DNA of 64,000 nt from Gemmata massiliana (GTDB taxonomy: Bacteria > Planctomycetota > Planctomycetia > Gemmatales > Gemmataceae). Positions within the stretch are counted from its first letter, which is position 1, and every line of letters begins with the position of its first letter. The notes under the pieces are model-generated. The model was not told the origin of the DNA. It was given only the letters and a program-made list of their open reading frames with translations, and searched no databases. The stretch covers positions 7,089,738 through 7,153,737 of the forward strand of contig NZ_LR593886.1 of NCBI RefSeq assembly GCF_901538265.1, in the 5' to 3' direction. The position numbers and the translations under genes are program-made. This document shows, in pieces, positions 16,110-24,372 of the stretch.

Positions 16110-17099
16110 ATGCGCAGCGCGACCTATGCCAGTCTCGGGGCGATACTCTTCGCGTTCGTTTCCCCCGCCGCCGATCCCAAGCCGGACGCGGTCACAAAAG
16201 AGCAGATCGAAAGCGACCTGAAGCTCGTGCCGAAGGTGTTCGGCGACACGCGGGTCATCGAAGCCGGCACGCAGCCGTACATCGAGTTCAAGCTCGTCAA
16301 CACTTCCAAAACGCGCACGCACAAGGTGGTAAAGCCGGGCGACGGTTCCGAGTGCGGCTGGCGCGACCCGTGGGTTCACGTGACCGCGGACCAGCGCGGC
16401 GTAGACGGCTCGTGGACGGCAATGCAGCGCCAGTCGTCCGGGCGGTGCGGGCTGTTCGATTGGGACTGGCCGAAGGACGTGGTCGAACTGAAGCCGGGCG
16501 CGGAACTCGCGCTCTCGGACTGGTACTCACCGGCGCGGTTCGAGTTCCAGTACCCGGGCAAGGTGCGCCTGACCGGGCATTACGCTTACCGCGCCACTGG
16601 CGGAAAAGACGGCAAACCGCGCCCCGACGCCGAGCGCGGACGCATGACCGGCGTGCCGCTGTTCGAGGTGCGATCGGAGTCGGTCGAGTTCGAGGTGGTG
16701 CGGTCGTTCGACGTCCGCGCCAAGGTGAAAAAGGCTCTGAAAGTCGGTGTCGAGATGAAGGCCAGCGAGGTGATTGAAATCACCGTCACGAACACATCGA
16801 ACAAGCAGCAAGCGGTGGGCAACATCAGCCGAAACGGTTACGGGGTCGGCATCGCCCCGTACTCCGAAAGCGTGACCACGATCGTGTTTAAGGACGTACC
16901 GGTTTACAGCGCCTTGAAGTTCCTGGCGCCCGGCGAAACCGTCACGGTATTCGGCGGTGGGGATTTCGCGGGCAAAGTCGACGGGGCTTGGAAGGGCCTC
17001 AAGGCGGGTACGGTCCGCGTGCGCGTGAGTTACAGCCTCCCGACCGACAGCTCTGCCACGCACGTTGTGTTCGCTGATACCGAAGTGCGCGTGGAGTGA
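16110..17099 (+). CDS. Secreted hypothetical protein
   Basis: A 329-residue protein with a short N-terminal hydrophobic segment (MRSATYASLGAILFAFVSPAA). The rest is beta-rich, with strands typical of immunoglobulin-like or cohesin-like folds (YIEFKLVNTSKTRTHKVV, KVRLTGHYAYRATG, GTVRVRVSYSL). A C-x-W motif (SECGWRDPWVHV) and RCGLFDWDW supply two cysteines. No family is recognised. It is divergent from the metalloprotease gene, with a 108-bp shared promoter region. Confidence 0.72.
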   Translation: MRSATYASLGAILFAFVSPAADPKPDAVTKEQIESDLKLVPKVFGDTRVIEAGTQPYIEFKLVNTSKTRTHKVVKPGDGSECGWRDPWVHVTADQRGVDGSWTAMQRQSSGRCGLFDWDWPKDVVELKPGAELALSDWYSPARFEFQYPGKVRLTGHYAYRATGGKDGKPRPDAERGRMTGVPLFEVRSESVEFEVVRSFDVRAKVKKALKVGVEMKASEVIEITVTNTSNKQQAVGNISRNGYGVGIAPYSESVTTIVFKDVPVYSALKFLAPGETVTVFGGGDFAGKVDGAWKGLKAGTVRVRVSYSLPTDSSATHVVFADTEVRVE

Positions 17100-17112
17100 T
17101 TACTGCGGCCGA

Positions 17113-17340
17113 TCAGCTCTCGTCTTCGGGTATCTCGGCGAAGTGCTCTGTGTGATACCCGGAGTAGACCCTACCGGATCGGTGGTCCACAACGACGCAG
17201 TGACCGGGCATGTTCGGGATTTCGCCAAAGAAGACGTACACCCCGTCTCGGATAAAGGGATAACGCTCGTGGTACTCAACTGGTAGGAGATCGAACTGGA
17301 ACCGAACGAGGCTGTACTGACGCGGGTTCGGATGGGGCAT
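17113..17340 (-). CDS. Small hypothetical protein, 75 aa
   Basis: A 75-residue cytoplasmic protein with protein-like composition rich in aromatics (VRFQFDLLPVEYHERYPFIR, VYVFFGEIPNMPGHCVVVDH, YSGYHTEHF). Its base use is less GC-biased than its neighbours. It lies directly downstream of the HEAT-repeat gene's terminator hairpin, so it is probably transcribed on its own. No function is recognised; the sequence resembles small SMI1/immunity-type proteins only in general character. Confidence 0.6.
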   Translation of the reverse strand: MPHPNPRQYSLVRFQFDLLPVEYHERYPFIRDGVYVFFGEIPNMPGHCVVVDHRSGRVYSGYHTEHFAEIPEDES

Positions 17341-17363
17341 AACGTGCTCGGCTGAAACAAAAA

Positions 17364-17395
17364 CGGGTGAGCCAAGTCGTACCCTGGCTCACCCG
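17364..17395. terminator. Hairpin terminator
   Basis: CGGGTGAGCCA at 17364-17374 and TGGCTCACCCG at 17385-17395 form an 11-bp perfect stem with a 10-base loop. On the minus strand it follows the HEAT-repeat gene stop by 22 bp and is followed by a T-run (complement of AAACAAAAA). Confidence 0.75.
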
Positions 17396-17417
17396 ACAGA
17401 ACGTTACGCCCTCCGGC

Positions 17418-18971
17418 CTACGGCAACTGCACGTTTTCCATCACGAAGGGCACTTCGACGATTACCGGGCGCGGGCCGACGAGGACCAGCTTCGCGGGAG
17501 CGCCGGCGTCCTTGCGGAACGTCAGGTTGAGGTTCTGGATCATCATCGTTCCGTCGTCGTTGGAATCGTTGAACGCGCCGTTGTTCTGGGAAGACATCTG
17601 CTTACCGTTCGCGTCGAACGCCTGCACCGTTGGAGTTTGAGTCGCGCGGGGCGATTCGGGCCAGATCCCGCCGGGGTTAAATCCGCGGCGCGCGTTCACG
17701 GTCCACGGCGAGGGGTGTTCCAGTCGCACCTGGATTACGACGCCCGCGTTGCCCTTCGGCTCGCCCACGGACACCACCGTCAGGCGCGTTTGCCCCGCAC
17801 CCTCGAACGCTACTCCGGTGTTCTTCGCCAGATCCGTGATCGTGATGAGGTTCTGGTTCGGCATCTGGATCTCGCCGAGCACGTGCCCCTCCATGCGCTT
17901 AATGGTGCGGGCGGTGGGGGTACCGAGTTTCAGCGGCACGTTCACCATGCGCGGGTTCGCGATCGTTTCGGCCGGGATCGGCATCCCGGTCCGCGGATCG
18001 AACCGCCCTCCGAACCCGCCCCCGAATCCCCCACCCACGAACACCGCCCCGCCGCCCCACGCGGCAACGCCCTCGAACTCCCCCCCCTGCGCGACCGGCC
18101 GGGCGGTTCCGGCCCCGCCCAGGCGCCCGGCGTCGTCGACGAGTTTGTGAACCTTCACCCCGACCACGTCCTGCCAGTTCAGGCCCGGGAGCGGCGCGAC
18201 GTCGAAGCACAGGGTCGTTTCGCCCGTCCCGAGCGTCACGCGGTGCCCCGAGAACGTGCGCGGCATCACGAGCACGCGGACGGCCGAGTCGCGGGCGCCG
18301 GGCAGACGCTCACCCTTACCGTCGATCAGCACGATGGGCACCGCGTCCGGGAGCGGGACCGTGGGCGGCGGGACGTACACCCGGCGCCCGTGTGGTTGCT
18401 GTTTGGGCACGGCGAGTTCGAGCCGGTGCGCTTCGCACAACCCGGCCGCGGCGCAGAACTGTTCGAGCGCCTCCCACACCGGAACCTCGCCCGCGGTCAC
18501 ACACGTGACCCCCCGGAGCGGGTCCGCGATTCGGGCCGGGTCGAGCGTAAGGTTCAGCTTGGTGCGCGTTTTCAGGTCGTTGATCGCGCTGCCGAGCGGC
18601 GTGTCGCGGTACGCGAGCGCAATTTTCTTCGGCACCAGCATTTTGCTGCTGTCCGAGCGGCGCTCGAGCTTGAAGAGAATAACGGCCGCGCGCTGGCGCA
18701 CTTCGGGGTTATCCGATTTGCTCGCGTCGCGCAGCGGGGCGAGCGCCTCTACTCCGGCTTTCTCCAGTTCCGAAACGGCCGATTCGCGCTCGCGGAAGTC
18801 CTCCGCCCCAAGGCGCGCGATCAGTTGTGCGATCCGCGATTGAATAGCGGCCGCGGGCACCGGCGCCGATACGCTCGTTCCTGGCGCCGCTGGTGCGGGT
18901 GCTGGAGGGTTTCCGCCAGCTGAGCCGATGGCCAACCCGCACGTCCCGATCGCCGCGAACAGCCGCCTCAT
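17418..18971 (-). CDS. HEAT-repeat protein with secretin-like STN segment, exported
   Basis: A 517-residue protein. After a short signal-like N-terminus come HEAT-type repeats near residues 45-110 (RIAQLIARLGAEDFRERESAVSELEKAG, LAPLRDASKSDNPEVRQRA). A segment near 120-185 (PLGSAINDLKTRTKLNLTLDPARI...VPVWEALEQFCAAAGL) resembles the STN/N0 domain of secretins and TonB receptors. The C-terminal half is beta-rich with a Gly-rich stretch (VGGGFGGGFGGRF). The family is common in planctomycetes and its role is unknown; a periplasmic scaffold is plausible. It is divergent from rplC, with a 400-bp gap. Confidence 0.72.
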   Translation of the reverse strand: MRRLFAAIGTCGLAIGSAGGNPPAPAPAAPGTSVSAPVPAAAIQSRIAQLIARLGAEDFRERESAVSELEKAGVEALAPLRDASKSDNPEVRQRAAVILFKLERRSDSSKMLVPKKIALAYRDTPLGSAINDLKTRTKLNLTLDPARIADPLRGVTCVTAGEVPVWEALEQFCAAAGLCEAHRLELAVPKQQPHGRRVYVPPPTVPLPDAVPIVLIDGKGERLPGARDSAVRVLVMPRTFSGHRVTLGTGETTLCFDVAPLPGLNWQDVVGVKVHKLVDDAGRLGGAGTARPVAQGGEFEGVAAWGGGAVFVGGGFGGGFGGRFDPRTGMPIPAETIANPRMVNVPLKLGTPTARTIKRMEGHVLGEIQMPNQNLITITDLAKNTGVAFEGAGQTRLTVVSVGEPKGNAGVVIQVRLEHPSPWTVNARRGFNPGGIWPESPRATQTPTVQAFDANGKQMSSQNNGAFNDSNDDGTMMIQNLNLTFRKDAGAPAKLVLVGPRPVIVEVPFVMENVQLP

Positions 18972-19373
18972 GTTGTGCCCCTTCAAGATGTGGAGAAGCG
19001 ACTCAATACTACCCGCGGAGTCAAGCCGTTCGCAACCGGCCAGACCGCGCGAGTTACAATTCGTGTGAGCCGGTGACACGTGTGCGGCCGAGCGCGGCGC
19101 GAGCGATTATTACGCCCCAAGTCCCCTGCTCCGCCCCTCCGCCTCTCATCTTCTCCAGCCGCAATCATGACGCCCGCCCCGTCGATGTCCAACGCTCGAA
19201 CCTACCTGTGTGTTGGTGCCGCCCGGTGCGCACTGGCCGGAACCGACGCGACCGCTACAATTTGTACTCCTACACGCCCGGCACAAAATCCGGCTGATGC
19301 GCGACGCGACCGCGTCGGGTGCAGGCCGGCCGGGGTGAACATGAGCCGCCGCGTGCGGCCGAAAGGTGCTTCG

Positions 19374-20294
19374 ATGTCTCTCGGGTTGATTGGCTACAAA
19401 GTCGGGATGACGCAGATCTTCACGGCCGAGGGTAAGGCCGAACCGGTCACGGTGCTGCAACTCGGGCCGTGCCCCGTGCTCCAGATCAAGTACCCCACCG
19501 CCCAGAGCGACCGCACGGGCACCGTCCGCAAGGACGGCTACACCGCGGTGCAGCTCGGGTTCAAGGACAAGAAGCGCAAGAGCGCGACCCGCCCGGAACA
19601 GGGCCACGTCGCGGCCGCGCTGAAGTCGAAGCGCAAGGACGTGCGCCAGAAGGCCGGCGTAGTGCTGCCCCCGAAGGCGGATTGCGAACCGCAGCGAGTG
19701 ATCCGCGAGTTCCGCCTCGACGTAGGCGGCGCGTTCGTGGACACCGCCTCGGTGAAGGCCGGCCCCGCCGAAGCGACCTTCAAGGTCGAGCGCATCAAAG
19801 TGAGCGGCGAGGGCGCGACCAAGAAGTTCGAGGCGTACAGCGAAGACATGACGGTGAAGGTCGGCGACAAGCTTACCATCGACCAAGTGTTCAAGGACGT
19901 GCTCGCGGTGGACGTGATCGGCACCACGAAGGGCCGCGGGTACTCGGGCGTTATGAAGCGCCACAACTTCGACGGTATGCCGGCCGCGCACGGCTCGAAG
20001 AAGAACCACCGGCAGCCCGGTTCGACGTCGTCGCTCGCCAGCAACCGTGGTAGCGGGCGCCCGAAGAAGGGCCGCAACCTGGCCGGTCAGTACGGGAACG
20101 AGCGGGTCACGATCCGCAACCTGACCATCGTGAAGGTGGACACGGAAAACAACCTGCTGCTGATCCGCGGCGGCATCCCGGGGTTCCCCGGCGCGGTCGT
20201 TCAGGTCCGCCCGACGAACAAGGTCGGCCCTGGCTCGCCGAAGGCCAAGACCAAGCAGCGCGAGGCCCCCGCGGTCGCGGCCAAGAAGAAGTAA
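19374..20294 (+). CDS. rplC: 50S ribosomal protein L3
   Basis: A 306-residue ribosomal protein L3, an early-assembly 23S rRNA-binding protein near the peptidyl-transferase centre. Recognisable L3 parts are GLIGYKVGMTQIF at the start and VKVGDKLTIDQVF, TTKGRGYSGVMKRHNF, HGSKKNHRQPGS, GQYGNERVTIRNL and GIPGFPGA toward the end. It is about 100 residues longer than E. coli L3 (209 aa); extra sequence lies near residues 60-150 and in a Lys/Ala tail. ATG 19374 follows GAAAGG; upstream in-frame sequence is not L3-like. No other S10-operon gene is adjacent; a strong terminator follows at once. The 400-bp upstream gap holds only a weak TACAAT box near 19256. Confidence 0.95.
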   Translation: MSLGLIGYKVGMTQIFTAEGKAEPVTVLQLGPCPVLQIKYPTAQSDRTGTVRKDGYTAVQLGFKDKKRKSATRPEQGHVAAALKSKRKDVRQKAGVVLPPKADCEPQRVIREFRLDVGGAFVDTASVKAGPAEATFKVERIKVSGEGATKKFEAYSEDMTVKVGDKLTIDQVFKDVLAVDVIGTTKGRGYSGVMKRHNFDGMPAAHGSKKNHRQPGSTSSLASNRGSGRPKKGRNLAGQYGNERVTIRNLTIVKVDTENNLLLIRGGIPGFPGAVVQVRPTNKVGPGSPKAKTKQREAPAVAAKKK

Positions 20295-20312
20295 CGCACC
20301 GTTAACGTGCGA

Positions 20313-20346
20313 CACGACGCCCACTCGTTTGCGGGTGGGCGTCGTG
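20313..20346 (+). terminator. Rho-independent-like terminator after rplC
   Basis: CACGACGCCCAC at 20313-20324 pairs with GTGGGCGTCGTG at 20335-20346, a 12-bp perfect GC-rich stem with a 10-base loop followed by CGTTTAT. It lies 18 bp after the rplC stop, which confirms that L3 is transcribed without downstream ribosomal genes. Confidence 0.8.
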
Positions 20347-20400
20347 CGTTTATGGGCGCCGATTACTCCCAACAACCGATCACTGAACCAATTGTGGTTC

Positions 20401-21045
20401 TCAATTGGCGTTCGTCGGCGTTTCTCGCAAGTACGTACTAATCAGTAACTCGACCGCCGGTCGCACGACTCGGGCGGCATCATTGCGGCCAAAAATCTGC
20501 CGAAGAACCAGCGCCCCCTCGACCAGCGCGGTGAAGCAATCGGCAAACGCTTCCGCCCCCGCCTCGTCCGCTCCGGCGGCTTGGGCGAGGTCTCGCCGAG
20601 AGTCTCGGGTCCGGCGCTTGTATTCGGCAGCGGCCTGGTGAACCGGGTCGTGCGGGTTCGGGAACTCGGCGGCCGTATTCGCGAACATGCACCCGCGGAA
20701 ATCCGAATCGTTGAACCACACGTCCATAACGTCCAGCATTGCCAGAAACTGCTCGGCCGGGCGTTCACCGGCGATCGCGCGCACCGCCCTCCCCCAAGCC
20801 TGCGACTCCCATTCGTCCCGCCGCCGCACCGCCGCGACCATCAGATCGTCCTTCCCCTTAAAGTGCTTGTAGAAGGTCGTTTTTGTCACGCCCGCGGCTT
20901 CGATGACCCGTTCGATCCCAACGGCCCCGAACCCGTGGCGGTAGAACAGATCGACGGCCGTCGCAACGAGGCGCTCCCGACCCGTTTTCGGCGGGTCCGG
21001 CAAGCCGAACAATTCCGTGACCGACTTCGTTCGCCCGGTGTGCAT
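20401..21045 (-). CDS. TetR/AcrR-family transcriptional regulator
   Basis: A 214-residue repressor-type protein. The N-terminal helix-turn-helix reads GRERLVATAVDLFYRHGFGAVGIERVIEAAGVTKTTFYKHFKGKDDLM, the standard TetR pattern. The C-terminal ligand domain resembles those of regulators with a conserved DFRGCMFAN segment. It is divergent from the AhpD-like gene (start 21270), with an operator-like palindrome between them. Auto-regulation plus control of that gene is the simplest reading. The inducer is unknown. Confidence 0.88.
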   Translation of the reverse strand: MHTGRTKSVTELFGLPDPPKTGRERLVATAVDLFYRHGFGAVGIERVIEAAGVTKTTFYKHFKGKDDLMVAAVRRRDEWESQAWGRAVRAIAGERPAEQFLAMLDVMDVWFNDSDFRGCMFANTAAEFPNPHDPVHQAAAEYKRRTRDSRRDLAQAAGADEAGAEAFADCFTALVEGALVLRQIFGRNDAARVVRPAVELLISTYLRETPTNAN

Positions 21046-21078
21046 CCGAAATCCTGTTGGGGACAGAAAACGCGCGGG

Positions 21079-21127
21079 GTGTACCTCGAGTACACTGTGG
21101 CCCCGGTCATTGCCCGTTAGAGTACAC
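21079..21127. promoter_or_regulatory. Operator candidate for the divergent TetR gene
   Basis: GTGTAC at 21079-21084 and GTACAC at 21090-21095 form a 17-bp palindrome with a 5-bp centre. A further half-site, GAGTACAC, at 21120-21127 repeats the right half-site. The sites are 34-82 bp upstream of the TetR start and 143-191 bp upstream of the AhpD-like start, a normal location for a shared operator. Confidence 0.55.
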
Positions 21128-21269
21128 CTCGCCGTCGCTGATCATCGTGACGCGACGGCCCAGGGGTTGCGACCGCGCACACACCCGAAGGGCAGAACCG
21201 GTTCCTATCTCTTTCTCCCGCTCTGCCTTCTGCGCGGCCAAGAAAAGCATTTTTCTCAAGGAAGTCGCA

Positions 21270-21572
21270 ATGTACGAGATGAAGAATCTGACGAAATTCA
21301 AGAAGCTCGGCGAGTTGGCTCCTGAAGCGTTCCAAGGGTTCATGGCGTTCGATGAGGCCGCGTTCAAGCCCGGGGCTATTCCTTTGAAATACAAGGAACT
21401 CATGGCCGTCGCGGTGGCACTAACGACCCAGTGCCCGTATTGCATCGAGATCCATGCCACAAAAGCGCGAAAGGCCGGCGCAACCGAGCAGGAACTGGCC
21501 GAGACGACGCTGGTTGCGGCCGCGCTGCGGGCCGGTGGAGCTATGACCCACGGTACGCACGCACTGGAGTGA
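21270..21572 (+). CDS. AhpD-like carboxymuconolactone-decarboxylase-family protein
   Basis: A 100-residue protein of the AhpD/CMD fold. The redox CxxC with its following histidine is in TQCPYCIEIHATKARKAGAT, matching the AhpD active-site pattern (E..C..C...H). Such proteins reduce peroxiredoxins or act directly as weak alkylhydroperoxidases. ATG 21270 follows AAGGAAG. It faces the TetR gene across a palindromic operator and converges on the ankyrin/catalase pair, so a peroxide-stress role is likely. Confidence 0.85.
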   Translation: MYEMKNLTKFKKLGELAPEAFQGFMAFDEAAFKPGAIPLKYKELMAVAVALTTQCPYCIEIHATKARKAGATEQELAETTLVAAALRAGGAMTHGTHALE

Positions 21573-21602
21573 TCGGTTCGGGCTCCAAGGTTGTCGGGCG
21601 CC

Positions 21603-22187
21603 TTACTTCTTCGCCCGCGCGCCTTCGAGCAGTTTCACGACGTCCTTCGCCCCCTGCGTGCGGGCCAACGAGAGCGGCGTGTTGCCGGCCGCGTCCGCCG
21701 CATCGGGCTTCGCCCCAGCGCCCAACAGATATTCGACCATCTCGGTGTGCCCCGTCAGGGCCGCGAGCATCAGCGGCGTCTTACCCGTTTCGCTCGCGCC
21801 GTTTACATCCGCCCCGGCCGCGACCAGCAACTTCGCGAGCGACACGCTCCCCTTAAACGCCGCGCCGTCCAGCGCGGTAAAACCCATCTTGTTGCGGTGC
21901 CCCAACCCGGGTTTCGGCTGCTTCAAGACGACTTCGACCGCGTCCGCGTGCCCGTAGTAAGTCACGAGAATGAGCAGCGTATCGCCGCGGGTGTTCGCCT
22001 CGTCCGCGGAGAACCCGGCGGCGAAATACTCCTTGAGCGTCTTGGCGTCTCCTTCGCGTGCAGCGCGGAACGCGAGTTCTTTGAGCTTGGCGCGGGTCGC
22101 ATCATCGAGCACGACCGGCGCGGCGGGCGCGGAAGGAGGAGCGGACGGAACGGTGAGCGCGGTCGACAGAATCAGAGACGCGAACAT
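21603..22187 (-). CDS. Ankyrin-repeat protein, exported, next to catalase
   Basis: A 194-residue protein with a short signal peptide (MFASLILSTALTVPSAPPSAPAAP) and about four ankyrin repeats: DAKTLKEYFAAGFSADEANTRGDTLLILVTYYGH, then MGFTALDGAAFKGSVSLAKLLVAAGADVNGAS, TGKTPLMLAALTGHTEMVEYLLGAGAKPD and AGNTPLSLARTQ. It lies 70 bp downstream of the catalase gene on the same strand. The same pairing is known from Pseudomonas aeruginosa katB-ankB, where the ankyrin protein is needed for full periplasmic catalase activity. A comparable scaffold or protective role here is an inference. Confidence 0.85.
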   Translation of the reverse strand: MFASLILSTALTVPSAPPSAPAAPVVLDDATRAKLKELAFRAAREGDAKTLKEYFAAGFSADEANTRGDTLLILVTYYGHADAVEVVLKQPKPGLGHRNKMGFTALDGAAFKGSVSLAKLLVAAGADVNGASETGKTPLMLAALTGHTEMVEYLLGAGAKPDAADAAGNTPLSLARTQGAKDVVKLLEGARAKK

Positions 22188-22257
22188 GGATCGGCCCTCG
22201 GGTGTGAGATAAGAAGGAGCGCCGGCGAGCACTCGGCCCGCCGGCACGAGTGGGGTG

Positions 22258-23847
22258 CTATTTCACGGCCAGTGTCTTCGCGATCGTTTCGACGTCGGAG
22301 ACTTCGACCCCGACCGCCTTGGCCAACCGGGTACCGTAGTCGGCGTCGGCCGCGTAGAAGTGAGCCACCATCTTCTTCTTCACGTCCGCGTTCTTCACTT
22401 GGCCCAAGTCGCCCGCAAGGTTCTTAATCAGGTTCGTCTTTTCGGTGTCGGTGAACGACCGGTACAGTTCGCCCGCTTGCCGGAAGTTCAGTTCCTTGGC
22501 GATCGGCTGTTGCTGAACGGTGCCGCTGAGCGGGAGCTTGCTGTACTCGGCCGACGCGGTATCGCGGCGCCCGCCGACCACGCTCGGCTCGTAATTCACG
22601 TCGCTCGCGGTGTGGCCGAAGTTCATGGCCCCGGCCTGGTTATTGTTCGCCACCGGCGCGAGCGGCCGGTTCACGGGCAGCATCAGGTAGTTGGTGCCGA
22701 CGCGGTACCGCTGGGTGTCCGGGTAGCTGAACAGCCGCCCCTGGAGCAGCCGGTCCTCGCTCGGTTCGATCCCCGGAACCACCACGCCCGGCGCGAACGC
22801 GGCCTGTTCGGTGAACTCGAAGAAATTGTCCGGCACCTTGTTCAGCGTCAGCGTGCCGAACGTCACCTCCGGCACCCCGCTCCACACTTTCGTCGCGTCG
22901 AGCGGGTCGAAATCGAACTTACCCAAGTCCTTCGGGTCGAGCATTTGAACGCACAGATCCCACGCCGGGAAGTTCCCGGCCCGAATGTTCTCGTACAGGT
23001 CTTCCGTGTGCCCGCTGTGGTTCTTGGCGCTTGCAGCCGCCGCTTCTTCCGCGGTCGCGGGCTTGTGGCCCTGCTTCGAGCGCCAGTGGAACTTCACGTA
23101 AGTCACCTCACCTCGCGCGCTCACCAGTTTGAACGAGTGAACCCCGAACCCGTCCATCTGCCGCAAGTTCGTCGGCGTGCCCTGATCGCTGTACACGAAC
23201 GTGAGCATGTGCGTCGATTCGGGCTGGTGGCTAAAGAAGTCGAAGAACCGGTTGGGGTCTTGCTGGTTGGTAACCGGACTGGGTTTGAGGCTGTGGACCA
23301 TGTCCGGGAACTTCATCGCGTCGCGGATGAAGAACACGGGCAGGTTGTTGCCCACCAAGTCCCAGTTGCCCTCCTCGGTGTAGAACTTCACGGCGAACCC
23401 GCGCGGGTCGCGGAGCTGTTCGGGCGAGCCGCCCGGGTGGATCACGGTGCTGAACCGGAGGAACACCGGGGTCTTCTTCCCCTTCTCGGCAAACAGTTTG
23501 GCCTTCGTGTGCTGCGAGAAGTCCCCGGTGCTCACGAACTCGCCGTGCGCCCCGACCCCGCGGGCGTGAACGACGCGCTCCGGGATGCGCTCGCGGTCGA
23601 ACCGCGCGAGTTTCTGAATGAGGTGGAAGTTGTCCAGCGTGACCGGGCCGTTCGGCCCCGCCGTACGGCTGTTCTGGTTGTTACCGACCGGCTGCCCTCC
23701 GTCCTCGGTGAGCGGGCGCGGCTGAGAGGCGGGTGCGGCAGGCGCGGGCGTGCCCGTAGCGGGAGTGGGCGGCTGGGCCTGAGAATACGCCACTGCGCCG
23801 ACGAGTGCGGCAGCGAGGGCCGGGCGGAAAACACGTGCGACGGACAT
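22258..23847 (-). CDS. Exported monofunctional heme catalase
   Basis: A 529-residue catalase. The proximal active-site signature is RFDRERIPERVVHARG (catalytic His), the distal Asn lies in LVGNNLPVFFIRDAMKFPD, and the heme-ligand signature RLFSYPDTQRYRVG (Tyr ligand) is intact. It converts hydrogen peroxide to water and oxygen. The N-terminus (MSVARVFRPALAAALVGAVAYSQAQ) is a signal peptide followed by a Pro/Ala linker, so the enzyme is probably periplasmic. The ATG at 23847 has AGAGG six bases upstream; a GTG two codons earlier is less likely. It is co-directional with the ankyrin-repeat gene. There is no C-terminal flavodoxin-like extension, so it is a small-subunit type. Confidence 0.92.
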   Translation of the reverse strand: MSVARVFRPALAAALVGAVAYSQAQPPTPATGTPAPAAPASQPRPLTEDGGQPVGNNQNSRTAGPNGPVTLDNFHLIQKLARFDRERIPERVVHARGVGAHGEFVSTGDFSQHTKAKLFAEKGKKTPVFLRFSTVIHPGGSPEQLRDPRGFAVKFYTEEGNWDLVGNNLPVFFIRDAMKFPDMVHSLKPSPVTNQQDPNRFFDFFSHQPESTHMLTFVYSDQGTPTNLRQMDGFGVHSFKLVSARGEVTYVKFHWRSKQGHKPATAEEAAAASAKNHSGHTEDLYENIRAGNFPAWDLCVQMLDPKDLGKFDFDPLDATKVWSGVPEVTFGTLTLNKVPDNFFEFTEQAAFAPGVVVPGIEPSEDRLLQGRLFSYPDTQRYRVGTNYLMLPVNRPLAPVANNNQAGAMNFGHTASDVNYEPSVVGGRRDTASAEYSKLPLSGTVQQQPIAKELNFRQAGELYRSFTDTEKTNLIKNLAGDLGQVKNADVKKKMVAHFYAADADYGTRLAKAVGVEVSDVETIAKTLAVK

Positions 23848-24002
23848 GAGCACCTCTGGGGCAAGAAACCGGGTCGAACGACCTCTTCACCCAGAATAGC
23901 CGCGCACGAAACAAGTTAAACCCGATCCAACCATCGCAAAACATCGTCATTACCAATTGAAAATCGCGCCGCACGCAACGAGTGCTACACGGGAATGGCT
24001 AC

Positions 24003-24136
24003 GCGCCCGTTGGCACGTGCAGTTCGCCTGAGGCTCTTGGCGAACGACCGGTGTGAGCCGGCAGGTGGAACCTGCGGTGACCAGTTGTTGTGCGTTATTG
24101 GTGAACCCCGCCCGCAAGGGCGGCGGGTCGCTCGAT
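24003..24136. repeat. Chimeric palindromic repeat (families A, C and B)
   Basis: The left part (CGCCCGTTGGCACGTGCAGT...) is a decayed family-A arm. From 24038 it switches to family C (TTGGCGAACGACCGGTGTGA) and ends with family B at 24098-24136 (TTGGTGAACCCCGCCCGCAA). The last 39 bp match 14934-14972 with one change. The gap 23848-24537 also contains the promoter and GTTAGC motif described separately. Confidence 0.75.
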
Positions 24137-24186
24137 ATTCATCAATTCGACAGCACAAACGAGCAAAATTTAAACAAATTGAACAC

Positions 24187-24214
24187 GTGACCAGACACCT
24201 GGCCAGCGTATAAT
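24187..24214 (+). promoter_or_regulatory. Promoter candidate with consensus TATAAT
   Basis: GTGACC at 24187-24192 and a perfect TATAAT at 24209-24214 are spaced by 16 bp, in AT-rich DNA unlike the surrounding genome. Downstream lies a 37-codon frame (24268-24381) with no clear ribosome site, then the GH16 gene at 24538. Either a leader/small RNA or the GH16 transcript could start here. Confidence 0.45.
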
Positions 24215-24356
24215 GGGGAATCCAACGGGGCCAGTACGCAAGCACGAGGTGAAAACGAAGTGATCGCATGCAGAAATCGCCCGAATACGATTTATCACAA
24301 ACACCTATTACCAAAATAGTTACAGCGAAAAACCACCGATTCACAGCCCCCAGAAT

Positions 24357-24372
24357 GTTAGCAATTGCTAGC
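24357..24372. repeat. Paired GTTAGC-type motif
   Basis: GTTAGC at 24357-24362 and GCTAGC at 24367-24372 repeat with a 10-bp period, as at 10733-10748 and 43915-43930. The site is 166 bp upstream of the GH16 start. Confidence 0.45.

Noticed and set aside
19080..19373. N-terminal extension of the L3 frame
   Set aside because: Sequence before 19374 does not resemble L3, while MSLGLIGYKVGM is the expected N-terminus with a ribosome site.
22255..23919. Plus-strand open frame of 554 codons opposite the catalase gene
   Set aside because: The catalase on the minus strand has intact active-site motifs; the antisense frame has none.
23985..24344. Short open frames across the repeat at 24003-24136 on both strands
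   Set aside because: Translations of palindromic repeat DNA (for example GEPRPQGRR), also produced by the copy at 14884-15142; such frames are often wrongly annotated as hypothetical proteins.
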